Source of the DNA: CAIVAT01 sp964455285
GTDB lineage: Bacteria > Bacteroidota > Bacteroidia > Bacteroidales > FEN-979
Length of the DNA stretch: 38,224 nt
Reading direction: 5' to 3'
NCBI GenBank assembly: GCA_964455285.1
Contig: CAYVVG010000035.1
Coordinates: forward strand, 1 to 38,224
A program made the translations under genes and the position numbers. Shown here in pieces: positions 24,531-32,009 of this stretch. The stretch's first letter is position 1. Each line of letters begins with the position of its first letter. The notes below the pieces were generated by a model. It was not told the DNA's origin and made no database searches. It was given only the letters and a program-made list of their open reading frames with translations.

Positions 24531-26471
24531 TTACCCCTCCACGTAATACATGTCGATCATCCCCTTGTTCTTGGCTTCGATCTTGCCGCGGTAGGTGCAG
24601 GCGATCTTGCTTTTTATCAAATCGTAGGTGCTGCCGCTGATGTTGATCTTTCCGGCTTCGCTGTTCGATTCCATGCGGGCGGCGATGTTCACGGTGTCGC
24701 CCCAGATGTCGTAGGCATACTTCCGCTTCCCCACGATCCCCGCCACCACGGGACCGGTATGGATGCCCAGCCGCATCTCGAAGGGGATCTCGCCGCGCGC
24801 CTCCTTATCCTTCTTCCGTTCCAGCATGAAGTTCCGCATCTCGATGGCGGCCTCCACCACGTCGAAGGCGTGGGTGAAGGTGAGCACCGGCATTCCGCCC
24901 ACGCACATGTAGGCGTCGCCCACGGTCTTGATCTTCTCGACGTTGTGCTTCGCCACGATGTCGTCGAATACGCTGAAACAGTGATCGATCTCCGCTACGA
25001 GCAACTCGGCGCTCATCTTCTCGCTCACGGCCGTGAACCCCTTGAAGTCGGTGAACATCACCGTCACCTGGCTGAAGGTCCTGGCGGTGGAATGCCCGTG
25101 CACCTTGATCTCTTCGGCCACCTCGGCCGGGAGGATGTTCAGCAGCAGGTTCTCCGATTTGACCAGCAGTTCATCGCTCCGCTTCTTTTCCCTGGAGATC
25201 TTGTTCCGCTGGTGGTAGGCCACCAGCAGGAACGCCACGGCGATGGCCAGGATGGCCGCCAGCGAATAGCGGATGATCCCCTGCCGGGCATCTTTCTTCT
25301 CCTGCTCGGCGCGGGCCGCCTCCTCCCGGCTGTCGAACTCGAACTGCATCTGCTGCTGCGTGATCTTGCGGGTGTTCTCCTCGTTGACCAGGCTGTCTTT
25401 GTAGATCATGAATTTCTTGTAGTTCGCCAAGGCCTGGGCCGGGTTGCCGGTGGCGCTGTCGAGCCGCGAAAGCTTCAGGTAGGCCTCCCTGATCTGCGGC
25501 TTGATGTTCAGCTCCCTGGCCATCGACAGCCCGTCGTTGAGGTACCGCCTCGCCGCATCATACCTCCCGAGCCGCATGTTCATTTCGCCGATATAGGCAT
25601 ATACCGTGGCGATCCCGTTCTTGTCGCCGAGTTCCCCGAGGATCTTCAGCGCTGCCTGGTAGTTGGTGAGGGCCTCCTCCCATCGTTTCAGGTCGTTGTG
25701 GATGTTGCCGATGCTGGTGTACGAGAAGGCGATGCCCACCTTGTTGCCGATGCGGTCGTGTATTTCCAGGGCATTCGTATAGTTTTTCAGCGCCTCCGGG
25801 TAGTTTTTCTGCGCCGTGTACACGGTACCGATGTTGTTGTACACGGTGGCGATCCCCCTTTTGTCGTTGATCTCCGTGAGGATCCCGAGGGCTTTTTCAT
25901 AATTTTTCAGGGCATCCGGGTAGCTGGCCTGTTCATAGTAGGTGGTGCCCAGGTTGTTGCAGGTATAGGCGATCCCTTTCCGGTCGCCGATCTCCTCCTT
26001 GATCTTCAGCGAGGCGAAATAGTTTTTCATCGCCTCGGTATAGTTCCCCTGGGAATAGTACAGCGCCCCGATGCTGTTGAGCGTGGTGGCGATGCCGGGC
26101 TTGTCGCCGATCTCGTTCCGGATCTCGAGGGCGGCGTTGAAATTCTTCAGCGCTTTGGTATATTCCCCCTGCATCCAGAAGGCGGCGCCCAGGTTGTGAA
26201 AGGCGGCGCCTTCACCCCTTTTGAAGGGGGTTTTTTCGCACAGCGACAACGCCTGCGAGGCGAAAGAGCCCGCTTTTTCATAATCGCCGGTGTTCTTGTA
26301 ATCGACGCTCAGCAGGTTCAGGGTGTTCACCTTCACGGTGTCGTGTCCGGCCACAGCCAGGGCGGCGTTCAGCGAGTCGAGGCGGGCCTGGCCCTTCATC
26401 TGCGCCGAGGCTCCGGTCGATGCCAGGACCATCCCGGCACAGGCAATACAATGGGTCAGCAGGATTCTCAT
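24531..26471 (-). CDS. TPR-domain class III adenylate/guanylate cyclase
   Basis: The 646-residue protein has a signal peptide (about 1-23), about seven tetratricopeptide repeats (about 80-330, 40 residues each, such as ALKNFNAALEIRNEIGDKPG), an acidic coiled-coil segment, one membrane segment (about 400-420) and a class III cyclase domain (about 460-640). The domain has MFTDFKGF and KTVGDAYMCVGG with both metal-binding aspartates, RLGIHTGPVVAGIVG, and YDIWGDTVNIAARMES with the catalytic Asn/Arg. The Lys before TVGDAYM and the Asp in YDIWGD favour ATP as substrate. The sensor repeats lie outside the inner membrane and the cyclase inside, so it should turn a protein-protein contact in the periplasm into cAMP. 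ATG 26471 is chosen because it begins the signal peptide; the frame is open to 26735 but that part crosses the promoter. Confidence 0.92.
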   Translation of the reverse strand: MRILLTHCIACAGMVLASTGASAQMKGQARLDSLNAALAVAGHDTVKVNTLNLLSVDYKNTGDYEKAGSFASQALSLCEKTPFKRGEGAAFHNLGAAFWMQGEYTKALKNFNAALEIRNEIGDKPGIATTLNSIGALYYSQGNYTEAMKNYFASLKIKEEIGDRKGIAYTCNNLGTTYYEQASYPDALKNYEKALGILTEINDKRGIATVYNNIGTVYTAQKNYPEALKNYTNALEIHDRIGNKVGIAFSYTSIGNIHNDLKRWEEALTNYQAALKILGELGDKNGIATVYAYIGEMNMRLGRYDAARRYLNDGLSMARELNIKPQIREAYLKLSRLDSATGNPAQALANYKKFMIYKDSLVNEENTRKITQQQMQFEFDSREEAARAEQEKKDARQGIIRYSLAAILAIAVAFLLVAYHQRNKISREKKRSDELLVKSENLLLNILPAEVAEEIKVHGHSTARTFSQVTVMFTDFKGFTAVSEKMSAELLVAEIDHCFSVFDDIVAKHNVEKIKTVGDAYMCVGGMPVLTFTHAFDVVEAAIEMRNFMLERKKDKEARGEIPFEMRLGIHTGPVVAGIVGKRKYAYDIWGDTVNIAARMESNSEAGKINISGSTYDLIKSKIACTYRGKIEAKNKGMIDMYYVEG

Positions 26472-26500
26472 AGACAGATGGTTTAGGGACTCCGGGGAAC

Positions 26501-26532
26501 CGAAAGTACAAAAAAAGCGGAGGCATGTCAAA
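26501..26532 (-). promoter_or_regulatory. Promoter for the TPR adenylate cyclase
   Basis: On the minus strand TTTG (26532-26529), a 20-base spacer and TACTTTCG (26508-26501) give one mismatch to the consensus. The leader to ATG 26471 is about 25-30 bases. Confidence 0.55.
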
Positions 26533-26777
26533 TGTCCTTTTTTCCCTCCTTCAGTAGGAATCTCAGAAATGAGATCTCGCGGGGAAAGAAGATCTATTTT
26601 TTCGATACCGGCATCCGCATTCATTCTGCCATGCGTTGGCGGGGTCGTCCCCCCCGGGCAGGCCGGTTTCCGTCCGGGTGAGGGCCGTGCCCATGTCGGT
26701 CGCGGTCGGTGAAATCCTAAGAGAGAAAAAGCCAAGAATGAGTACCTTTATCAATTCAAAACGAAAACTCCGGCATC
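26533..26777. other. Divergent intergenic region, no gene seen
   Basis: Together with the cyclase promoter this is a 306-bp gap. It holds a short hairpin, ATCTCA-GAAA-TGAGAT (26560-26575), a GC-rich stretch around 26640-26700 and a weak TACCTTTA box 28 bases before ATG 26778. No conserved small protein or RNA was recognised. Confidence 0.5.
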
Positions 26778-27221
26778 ATGATCCTGAAAGCCCTTTTTTT
26801 GCTGGCTGCGGCATTTGCGCTGTACCGGACACTCATTACGAAAAAGATACTTCCCTCCATCATAACACTGGGGATGATCGTGGGGGTGCTTCTCACTTTA
26901 TTTCTATCCGGGACTGTTGAGAATAGCGGACTTTACATCTATATGGGCTTTGTGGCCCTGGCGTTTATTTACAGTTTTGTGGTGAAGGAAACAAAAACCG
27001 GAGCAAGAATTGTGATCGGTCTGATGTCCGCTTCCATATTCACCTATTGGTTATGGGTGGTCAATCATTGGCACGGGAATGAAATGCTGGCACCCATCCT
27101 TGTGCTTCTGGTTGGTTTCGCTGCCATCATCGGTAAAATTAATCTCAAAAAGGAACTGGGGTTTCTGATCATTCTTTCAGCAGATGCAATGTTAATTATC
27201 ATTGAGCACCTGATGAATTAA
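26778..27221 (+). CDS. Small integral membrane protein, function unknown
   Basis: The 147-residue protein is almost entirely hydrophobic, with five or six membrane segments (for example LKALFLLAAAFALYR, SIITLGMIVGVLLTLFL, LYIYMGFVALAFIYSFVV, IVIGLMSASIFTYWLWVV, MLAPILVLLVGFAAII, LGFLIILSADAMLIIIEHL). No family was recognised. The gene has an intermediate base composition and marks the left boundary of the AT-rich block. Its TAA shares the palindrome TTAA with the stop codon of the convergent gene on the other strand (27218-27221), so the two reading frames overlap by 4 bp. Confidence 0.7.
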   Translation: MILKALFLLAAAFALYRTLITKKILPSIITLGMIVGVLLTLFLSGTVENSGLYIYMGFVALAFIYSFVVKETKTGARIVIGLMSASIFTYWLWVVNHWHGNEMLAPILVLLVGFAAIIGKINLKKELGFLIILSADAMLIIIEHLMN

Positions 27222-28084
27222 CCATTGTTTCTATTTGATAATGATAAAAAGTCTCCATATTTCTCCTTTGCTTCTTCAATTGTTATTATGCCACTTTCAT
27301 AAAGTCCTTCAAGGATCATAGAATAATACAAGTGCCTAAATAATTCATGTGAAAATCCTTGTTGTCCTCTCGCAGGATGAGGCAATGAAATTACTATCCA
27401 GGGAAACTTTTCATCGAAATATTTTCTATACAAGAAGTTATAAACCTTTGAACCAAAACAAAAGATAACTTTGGGTTTTACTATCTCTATCTCTTTCAAT
27501 AAAATATTTTCATAACATGTGTCTATGCTTTCAGTACTATATTTACCTATTCCTTTAAAGCCATCATTCGCATCATTTAGACCACATTTAACTAAATTAG
27601 TTAAATATGCATTCTTCAATCTAAAAGTAAATATTATACTATTGAACAGAGAACCATATACACGCCCTTTGAATTCTTGTGGATAGGATAATTTTTCCTG
27701 GTCATCGTTCACCCAAAACCAATACTGAGTAGGTCTCTTCAAATATCCATTAAACTCAACTTCTTCGTAAATGTCATAACCTTTACTTGGACCTTCCATT
27801 AGGAAAAGCACTCCTTCATTATGCCAGCCTGAGAAATCAGTGCTATTTTGCTTTGTGGCCAATAACACATCATCAGAAGAAGCCCCATGAGAAATATTTT
27901 TAAGTTCAAAGGAATCATCCTCGGGACATTTATTACAGCCCTTGGATTCACATCGAGTACAATATCCTGTTATTAAATGTTTTTCGTTTGTTAAATACAC
28001 ATTGAAATCATATGAGTCAATGTTGATAGAACTGTCAAGAATTAACAGGTCATTAAAATTCAATTGATTAAGTTCTTTTTTCAT
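27218..28084 (-). CDS. Uracil-DNA glycosylase-superfamily protein with Fe-S-type cysteines
   Basis: The 288-residue protein has an N-terminal cysteine cluster, CTRCESKGCNKC (Cys42, 45, 50, 53). A UDG-like domain follows (about 90-265). EGPSKGYD (97-104) sits where family 4 enzymes have GEAPGxxED. LTNLVKCGLNDA (Cys167) and DTCYENILLKEIEIVKPKVI (Cys190) match the family 4 layout, in which the equivalent two cysteines plus an N-terminal C-x-x-C hold a [4Fe-4S] cluster. SLPHPAR (His236) matches the C-terminal HP motif. The catalytic acidic residue of family 4 is altered, so activity on uracil is uncertain; it may recognise another base or act only by binding. The extra C-x-x-C pair is unusual. 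It is the last gene of the AT-rich minus-strand run, 61 bp after the TPR gene. Confidence 0.7.
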   Translation of the reverse strand: MKKELNQLNFNDLLILDSSINIDSYDFNVYLTNEKHLITGYCTRCESKGCNKCPEDDSFELKNISHGASSDDVLLATKQNSTDFSGWHNEGVLFLMEGPSKGYDIYEEVEFNGYLKRPTQYWFWVNDDQEKLSYPQEFKGRVYGSLFNSIIFTFRLKNAYLTNLVKCGLNDANDGFKGIGKYSTESIDTCYENILLKEIEIVKPKVIFCFGSKVYNFLYRKYFDEKFPWIVISLPHPARGQQGFSHELFRHLYYSMILEGLYESGIITIEEAKEKYGDFLSLSNRNNG

Positions 28085-28145
28085 ATTAGTTGTTTTGAAA
28101 AAACTCCTGATGGAACAAACTACAGAATCATTTTATAAGGAACCA

Positions 28146-28571
28146 TTAACTTTGAAACTGAGCCCTAAAAAATTCATCTGTATATTTCGGATCTATACTT
28201 TTAGCCTTTTCTAAATCATTCTTTGAAGCGTCATCATCTTCAAGGCAGTAGTTAACAATTGCTCGATTAAAATATGCCTCTGCATCTTTAGGAAAATATT
28301 CAATTACTTTCGAAAAATCTTCATAAGCTTCAGCGTATTTGGCAATGTCCATATATGCTAATCCTCTGTTGAAATAGATTTCAGCAAACCCTTCATTTAT
28401 ATTATAAACATTTGTTGTGACTGAAAACCCTTCAGGTGTTTTCTCTGCTAAAGATTCTGGGGTAATTCCAGATGTTAGTTGAATGGCAATTGTATAATCT
28501 TGAATTGCGCCCTGATAATCCTTATTGTGGAATTTTTCAATCCCCCGATTAAATAATGATTTTGCATCCAT
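28146..28571 (-). CDS. Small TPR-repeat protein
   Basis: The 141-residue soluble protein has about three tetratricopeptide repeats: LFNRGIEKFHNKDYQGAIQD (5-24), then AEIYFNRGLAYMDIAKYAEA and AEAYFNRAIVNYCLEDDDAS. A loop of about 35 residues separates the first two. There is no signal peptide, so it acts in the cytoplasm. TPR proteins are scaffolds; between a DnaQ-like nuclease and a UDG-like protein it may assemble the two. It is 54 bp from the exonuclease gene and AT-rich like its neighbours. Confidence 0.8.
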   Translation of the reverse strand: MDAKSLFNRGIEKFHNKDYQGAIQDYTIAIQLTSGITPESLAEKTPEGFSVTTNVYNINEGFAEIYFNRGLAYMDIAKYAEAYEDFSKVIEYFPKDAEAYFNRAIVNYCLEDDDASKNDLEKAKSIDPKYTDEFFRAQFQS

Positions 28572-28625
28572 ATTAATATTCTTAGAGGTTAATGAATGGT
28601 TGTTTTGATTAAAGAGATTTAAGAT

Positions 28626-29156
28626 TCAAATATTTATGATAATATTATCAATTGTTATCCCTGTTTTCTTAATAGCGTGTAATATTATTTGTCCACAAGC
28701 AACAGCATCTTCCAGAGCATCATGATGCTGAAAATCAATATCCAAATAGGCAGCCAAGTTAGCAAGATTATATCCTCCCACCAAACATCCATCCCCAAAA
28801 GCTTGTTTTGCGACTTTTACAGAGTCTAACCACCTAATATCGAATGGTTCTAAATTGTACTTGGCAAATACCTTCCCAAAGGCAATTCGATCGAATGGTG
28901 AATGATGAACAACTATATTGTTTTCAAGCAATCGCCTGAGTTTTGGATAGACCTTTGGAAATGTTGGCTTTCGCCTGATAGTTTTTGAGTCAATGCCGTG
29001 GATTTCAATAAATCTCCAATGAAAGTAATCTTGTGGATCAATGTATGAATTCCAGGTATCAACCAGTTTTTCATCATCAAAAACCCCAATCCCGATTTGA
29101 CAGATTGATGCCTGGTCTGGATTAGCCGTTTCTACATCAAGGGAGTAAAATCTCAT
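28626..29156 (-). CDS. DnaQ-like 3'-5' exonuclease (DEDDh)
   Basis: The 176-residue protein is a single RNase-T/DnaQ exonuclease domain with all catalytic positions: Asp7 and Glu9 in SLDVETAN, Asp89 in VVHHSPFDR, and His145 and Asp150 in QHHDALEDA. It should remove nucleotides from a 3' end with two metal ions. DNA polymerase parts and a BRCT domain are absent; stand-alone copies act in repair, RNA trimming or phage defence. Its ATG overlaps the stop of the upstream WYL regulator gene by 4 bp (ATGA), implying coupled translation and common control. Confidence 0.92.
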   Translation of the reverse strand: MRFYSLDVETANPDQASICQIGIGVFDDEKLVDTWNSYIDPQDYFHWRFIEIHGIDSKTIRRKPTFPKVYPKLRRLLENNIVVHHSPFDRIAFGKVFAKYNLEPFDIRWLDSVKVAKQAFGDGCLVGGYNLANLAAYLDIDFQHHDALEDAVACGQIILHAIKKTGITIDNIIINI

Positions 29157-30058
29157 TTTTCGCTAACCCGTATTGCGTTCTTGTGAATCTTGATCAAATC
29201 TTTAGAAAGGCTTTTCGGGCTAATGACCTTAAAGGTATCTCCATAACTCAGAATTTCCATTATTAAATCATGAGTGATGAACAGATTGAGCCTAACTCGG
29301 AATTCTTCATCGTTATCAATCAGGACTGACTGCGATTCATGGATTGGATAACTTTTAATGTACTTGCCCTGCTCTGGATCAAATGACAAGATAAGCTTTG
29401 CTGCCTTTCCATTCTCAGGATTGATAACGCCAAAGCAATTTCGGAAGATCTCATTAACATCGAGATTTGGAGGATAATCAAATCGAATTGCCGTATTTTC
29501 AAAATCAAGGATCCTGTCAAGACCAAACGTTTTGAGTTTTTTATCATTCCTGTCCTTTGCGAAAAGATACCATCTGCCTTTTGACTCTTTCAGGGCAAGA
29601 GGTTCAACCAGCCGTTCTGTCGGCTCATCGTACTCATACTTTTTGTGAGTGAGGTTGATGACAATCCTATTCTTTATTGCGTGAAGCAATCCATAAAAGT
29701 GATGTGTTCCTTTGGCTTTACGCTTTTCAAAGAACATATACTTGGTTATATCGCTCGCCAGTTTCAGCGAGTTGAGTGTATCAATCGATTCCAGCATTCT
29801 GTTATTGAGGTCTGATTGTTCGTCTTCAGCAATATAATAGACCTTTGAGGAAAAGTTAAACTGGATATCTACTTTGAAAAGTGAACGAATTTCATTGATA
29901 TCCCGCAAAAAAGTACGGCTTGAGATGGAAAATGGACGATCCTGAATCTCCGACTCCTGTATTAGATATTCTTTTATTTCATCAAAGGTGGCTTCTTTAC
30001 TTCTGCGAAGTTTCTTTATAATGGTCAGATATCTAAGTATGTAGTCCTGTTTTGCCAT
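29153..30058 (-). CDS. WYL-domain transcriptional regulator
   Basis: The 301-residue protein has an N-terminal winged-helix region (about 1-65: YLTIIKKLRRSKEATFDEIK and SSRTFLRDINEIRSLF). The WYL domain follows (about 115-215), with SKGRWYLFAKDRND and LKTFGLDRIL. A C-terminal extension (about 220-300, WCX-like) ends the protein. WYL regulators bind nucleic-acid or nucleotide signals and often control phage-defence operons (for example BrxR and CapW). It is coupled by 4-bp overlap to the exonuclease gene and 69 bp downstream of the UVR-motif gene. No clear promoter box or operator was found before ATG 30058. Confidence 0.9.
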   Translation of the reverse strand: MAKQDYILRYLTIIKKLRRSKEATFDEIKEYLIQESEIQDRPFSISSRTFLRDINEIRSLFKVDIQFNFSSKVYYIAEDEQSDLNNRMLESIDTLNSLKLASDITKYMFFEKRKAKGTHHFYGLLHAIKNRIVINLTHKKYEYDEPTERLVEPLALKESKGRWYLFAKDRNDKKLKTFGLDRILDFENTAIRFDYPPNLDVNEIFRNCFGVINPENGKAAKLILSFDPEQGKYIKSYPIHESQSVLIDNDEEFRVRLNLFITHDLIMEILSYGDTFKVISPKSLSKDLIKIHKNAIRVSEK

Positions 30059-30127
30059 GGTTCACTCAGATATTGGTAAAATTAATACTTTTCCCAAACA
30101 ACTTACTTATATGAGATTTGTCATAAG

Positions 30128-30397
30128 TTATCCTTTAAAAAGTGCCATCAGAAAGTTCTTTGGGTCATTGAACAATATCAAATCCGAGCACTTACCCGAA
30201 ACAATGAAATGTTGATCCTTTACACTTGTTGAAAAATCCAGGTTGATTTTAACTGACAGTTTTCTTTCCTCGTCTCTTAAATCGGCAGCCCTTTCATATT
30301 CTTGTGCTGCTATTGCTTCGAGTTTGGCTTTCCTTATACCATTCATTCTTTGAAAATCCTTCCTGCCATCTTCAGAAAGGAGCGATAGTTCAGGCAT
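30128..30397 (-). CDS. Small UVR-motif protein
   Basis: The 89-residue protein contains the UvrB/UvrC-type helical hairpin KLEAIAAQEYERAADLRDEE (about residues 25-44). The motif mediates contacts between UvrB and UvrC and also occurs in ClpC and McsA partners. The rest has no known motif. ATG 30397 is preferred: a frame with a TTG start runs back to 30445, but its first codons fall in a repeated GACTCCGCCA sequence next to the REP-like hairpin. This is the first gene of the minus-strand run. A partner among the downstream nuclease and glycosylase is plausible but not shown. Confidence 0.65.
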   Translation of the reverse strand: MPELSLLSEDGRKDFQRMNGIRKAKLEAIAAQEYERAADLRDEERKLSVKINLDFSTSVKDQHFIVSGKCSDLILFNDPKNFLMALFKG

Positions 30398-30430
30398 TTT
30401 TTCCGAGAACAAGGGTGAAGCAAAGATAAA

Positions 30431-30512
30431 GACCGACTCCGCCAAAGTATGTCCGAGTACACAAAATGAAATTGGGGACAGACTCCGCCATGTTTTGGCG
30501 ATGTTCCCAATT
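30431..30512. repeat. REP-like inverted repeat element
   Basis: AATTGGGGACA (30470-30480) pairs with TGTTCCCAATT (30502-30512) at 10 of 11 positions. An inner stem CGCCA/TGGCG (30486-30490 / 30496-30500) has a 5-base loop. The stem base GACTCCGCCA also occurs at 30435-30444. The ATTGGGGACAGACTCCGCC type of sequence is, from memory, typical of palindromes linked to REP-associated tyrosine transposases. No transposase is present, so it is a lone or decayed copy. Confidence 0.6.
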
Positions 30513-30540
30513 AGTTTTGCAGGCGATAAATATTTATTAG

Positions 30541-31653
30541 ATGAAATCGCAAAACATCAATCTGAATCAACTGCAATCAGGAATGCCAGCCATTAGAGAA
30601 ACTTCTAACAAGGTCAACATAGGAGCAGTATTCTCTGAAAGGACAGGATGTTATATCAATGAGTTCTCTTTATTCCTAGCTCATTTTAACTGCATTCCTA
30701 ACTTCATCCATGAAATCCATATTGATTGCAAACGGGCGAAAAATTGGTTTTCCGAAAAATACAAACCTGAGATCAGGCACCATTATTTTGACAAAAGATA
30801 TTTCAACAGGAGCAAGAACCCTGAGTTTGATGATGTCTTTTACATCCTGTATGATGACCTGATCGTCTATATGGATACCAATAATTCCATTGTCAGGTTT
30901 CTTTTCCAGTGTACCGAGCTCAGGAAGATAGAGGAAGTGATTCAGGGGATCAGGAAGTTCAGGGAGAGAAAAGCCAGAAGGAAGCCCGAAATCTCCCTCC
31001 TGGTCAATTCCCGGTTCGGTTTGGAAGCGAAAGAACTGGAGATCATAAAACCGAGGCTTAATATTGAGGAGAATTATAATGATGACTTTCCTGAAGTCCA
31101 TCAGACGATCCTAAAACGGTTGTCTAAAAAAAATGATAAAGGTATAGTGCTGCTGCATGGCAGGAATGGGACAGGTAAAACCTATTATATCAGGTACCTG
31201 ATCTCAAAGATCAACAAGAAGGTGATCTTCCTGCCTCCCAACATGGCGAAAACCATCACGAACCCCGATCTGATCTCTGTGCTGATCGATAATCCGAACT
31301 CCGTTTTTGTGATTGAGGATGCGGAGAACATCATTGTTGACAGAGAAAAGGACGGGCACTCCCCGGTGACCGCCCTGCTGAACATCTCGGATGGCCTGTT
31401 ATCTGACTGCCTGAATATTCAGATCATTTGTTCGTTCAACACGGATCTTTCCAGGGTTGACTCCGCTCTGTTGAGGAAAGGGAGACTGATCGCCCGATAT
31501 GAATTTAAGGAGTTGACAAGGGAAAAGGCTCGTAGTCTGTCTCAGAAACTGGGGTTTGGGGTAGAAATCAAAACCCCCATGACGCTGACGGCCATATTCA
31601 ACCAGGGGGAGAAAGATTTCCAGTCCGCCGGCCGCAAACAACTGGGTTTCTGA
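30541..31653 (+). CDS. Single AAA+ ATPase, function unknown
   Basis: The 370-residue protein has an N-terminal region of about 150 residues without known motifs (CYINEFSLFLAHFNCIPNF near 38-56), a linker and an AAA+ core. Walker A is LLHGRNGTGKTYYIRYL (near 205-220) and Walker B is SVFVIEDAENI (near 252-262). NIQIICSFNTDLSRVDSALL acts as sensor 1, and an arginine-finger-like segment reads LLRKGRLIARYEF. This fits a BCS1/proteasomal-like clade of AAA proteins, not a sigma activator or ABC type. The gene points away from the AT-rich run across the REP-like hairpin and has an intermediate composition. I cannot assign its target. Confidence 0.75.
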   Translation: MKSQNINLNQLQSGMPAIRETSNKVNIGAVFSERTGCYINEFSLFLAHFNCIPNFIHEIHIDCKRAKNWFSEKYKPEIRHHYFDKRYFNRSKNPEFDDVFYILYDDLIVYMDTNNSIVRFLFQCTELRKIEEVIQGIRKFRERKARRKPEISLLVNSRFGLEAKELEIIKPRLNIEENYNDDFPEVHQTILKRLSKKNDKGIVLLHGRNGTGKTYYIRYLISKINKKVIFLPPNMAKTITNPDLISVLIDNPNSVFVIEDAENIIVDREKDGHSPVTALLNISDGLLSDCLNIQIICSFNTDLSRVDSALLRKGRLIARYEFKELTREKARSLSQKLGFGVEIKTPMTLTAIFNQGEKDFQSAGRKQLGF

Positions 31654-31711
31654 ACGGGGTGCAGGGAATGTTTCGAATACGTGATCCCGGATCCCATAAA
31701 TCACAAATCAA

Positions 31712-31800
31712 ATCTGCCAAAACGCAAAATGGCAAAACGGATTTCACCATTTTGCCATTTCCTTGATTTCGCGATTTCGCTGCCTCGCGATTTCGCTGTT
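31712..31800. repeat. Octamer-period low-complexity region between the ATPase gene and tRNA-Phe
   Basis: Near-tandem octamers include CCAAAACG, CAAAATGG and CAAAACGG (around 31717-31740), and GATTTCGC-type units (around 31765-31796). The 154-base gap contains no gene. Confidence 0.65.
31727..31760. terminator. Perfect 11-bp hairpin, possible bidirectional terminator
   Basis: AAATGGCAAAA (31727-31737) is the exact reverse complement of TTTTGCCATTT (31750-31760), with a 12-base loop. It lies after the ATPase gene (plus strand) and after tRNA-Phe (minus strand), each converging on it. The stem is AT-rich and lacks a long T-run, so termination is only a possibility. Confidence 0.45.
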
Positions 31801-31807
31801 TCTTCCG

Positions 31808-31880
<73 letters not shown>

Positions 31881-31898
31881 AAACCTTCAAAGAGGGCG

Positions 31899-31929
31899 CA
31901 AAGGTAAGAAGGTTTTTTTCATTTTCAAA
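31899..31929 (-). promoter_or_regulatory. Near-ideal promoter of tRNA-Phe
   Basis: On the minus strand TTTG (31929-31926), a 19-base spacer and TACCTTTG (31906-31899) are exact consensus boxes, about 19 bases before the mature tRNA. Confidence 0.82.
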
Positions 31930-31983
31930 ATTTATCTTGGACCCGTCCGGCTGACAAAGAACGGTGGTTGCAGGAAGTTTCTT

Positions 31984-31991
31984 TATATTTG
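31984..31991 (+). promoter_or_regulatory. -7 box TATATTTG of the basic membrane protein gene
   Basis: This is an exact TAnnTTTG match 18 bases before ATG 32010, with no good -33 TTTG. The leader would be about 12 bases. It diverges from the tRNA-Phe promoter. Confidence 0.5.
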
Positions 31992-32009
31992 TCCGGATAA
32001 CCCCGCCTC

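Noticed and set aside
24759..26486. Long open frame on the plus strand opposite the cyclase gene
   Set aside because: It is antisense to a gene with strong motifs; its protein is a low-complexity shadow produced by high G/C in third codon positions.
26560..26575. Short hairpin with GAAA loop as an RNA element
   Set aside because: A 6-bp stem is expected by chance at this length and no wider structure was found.
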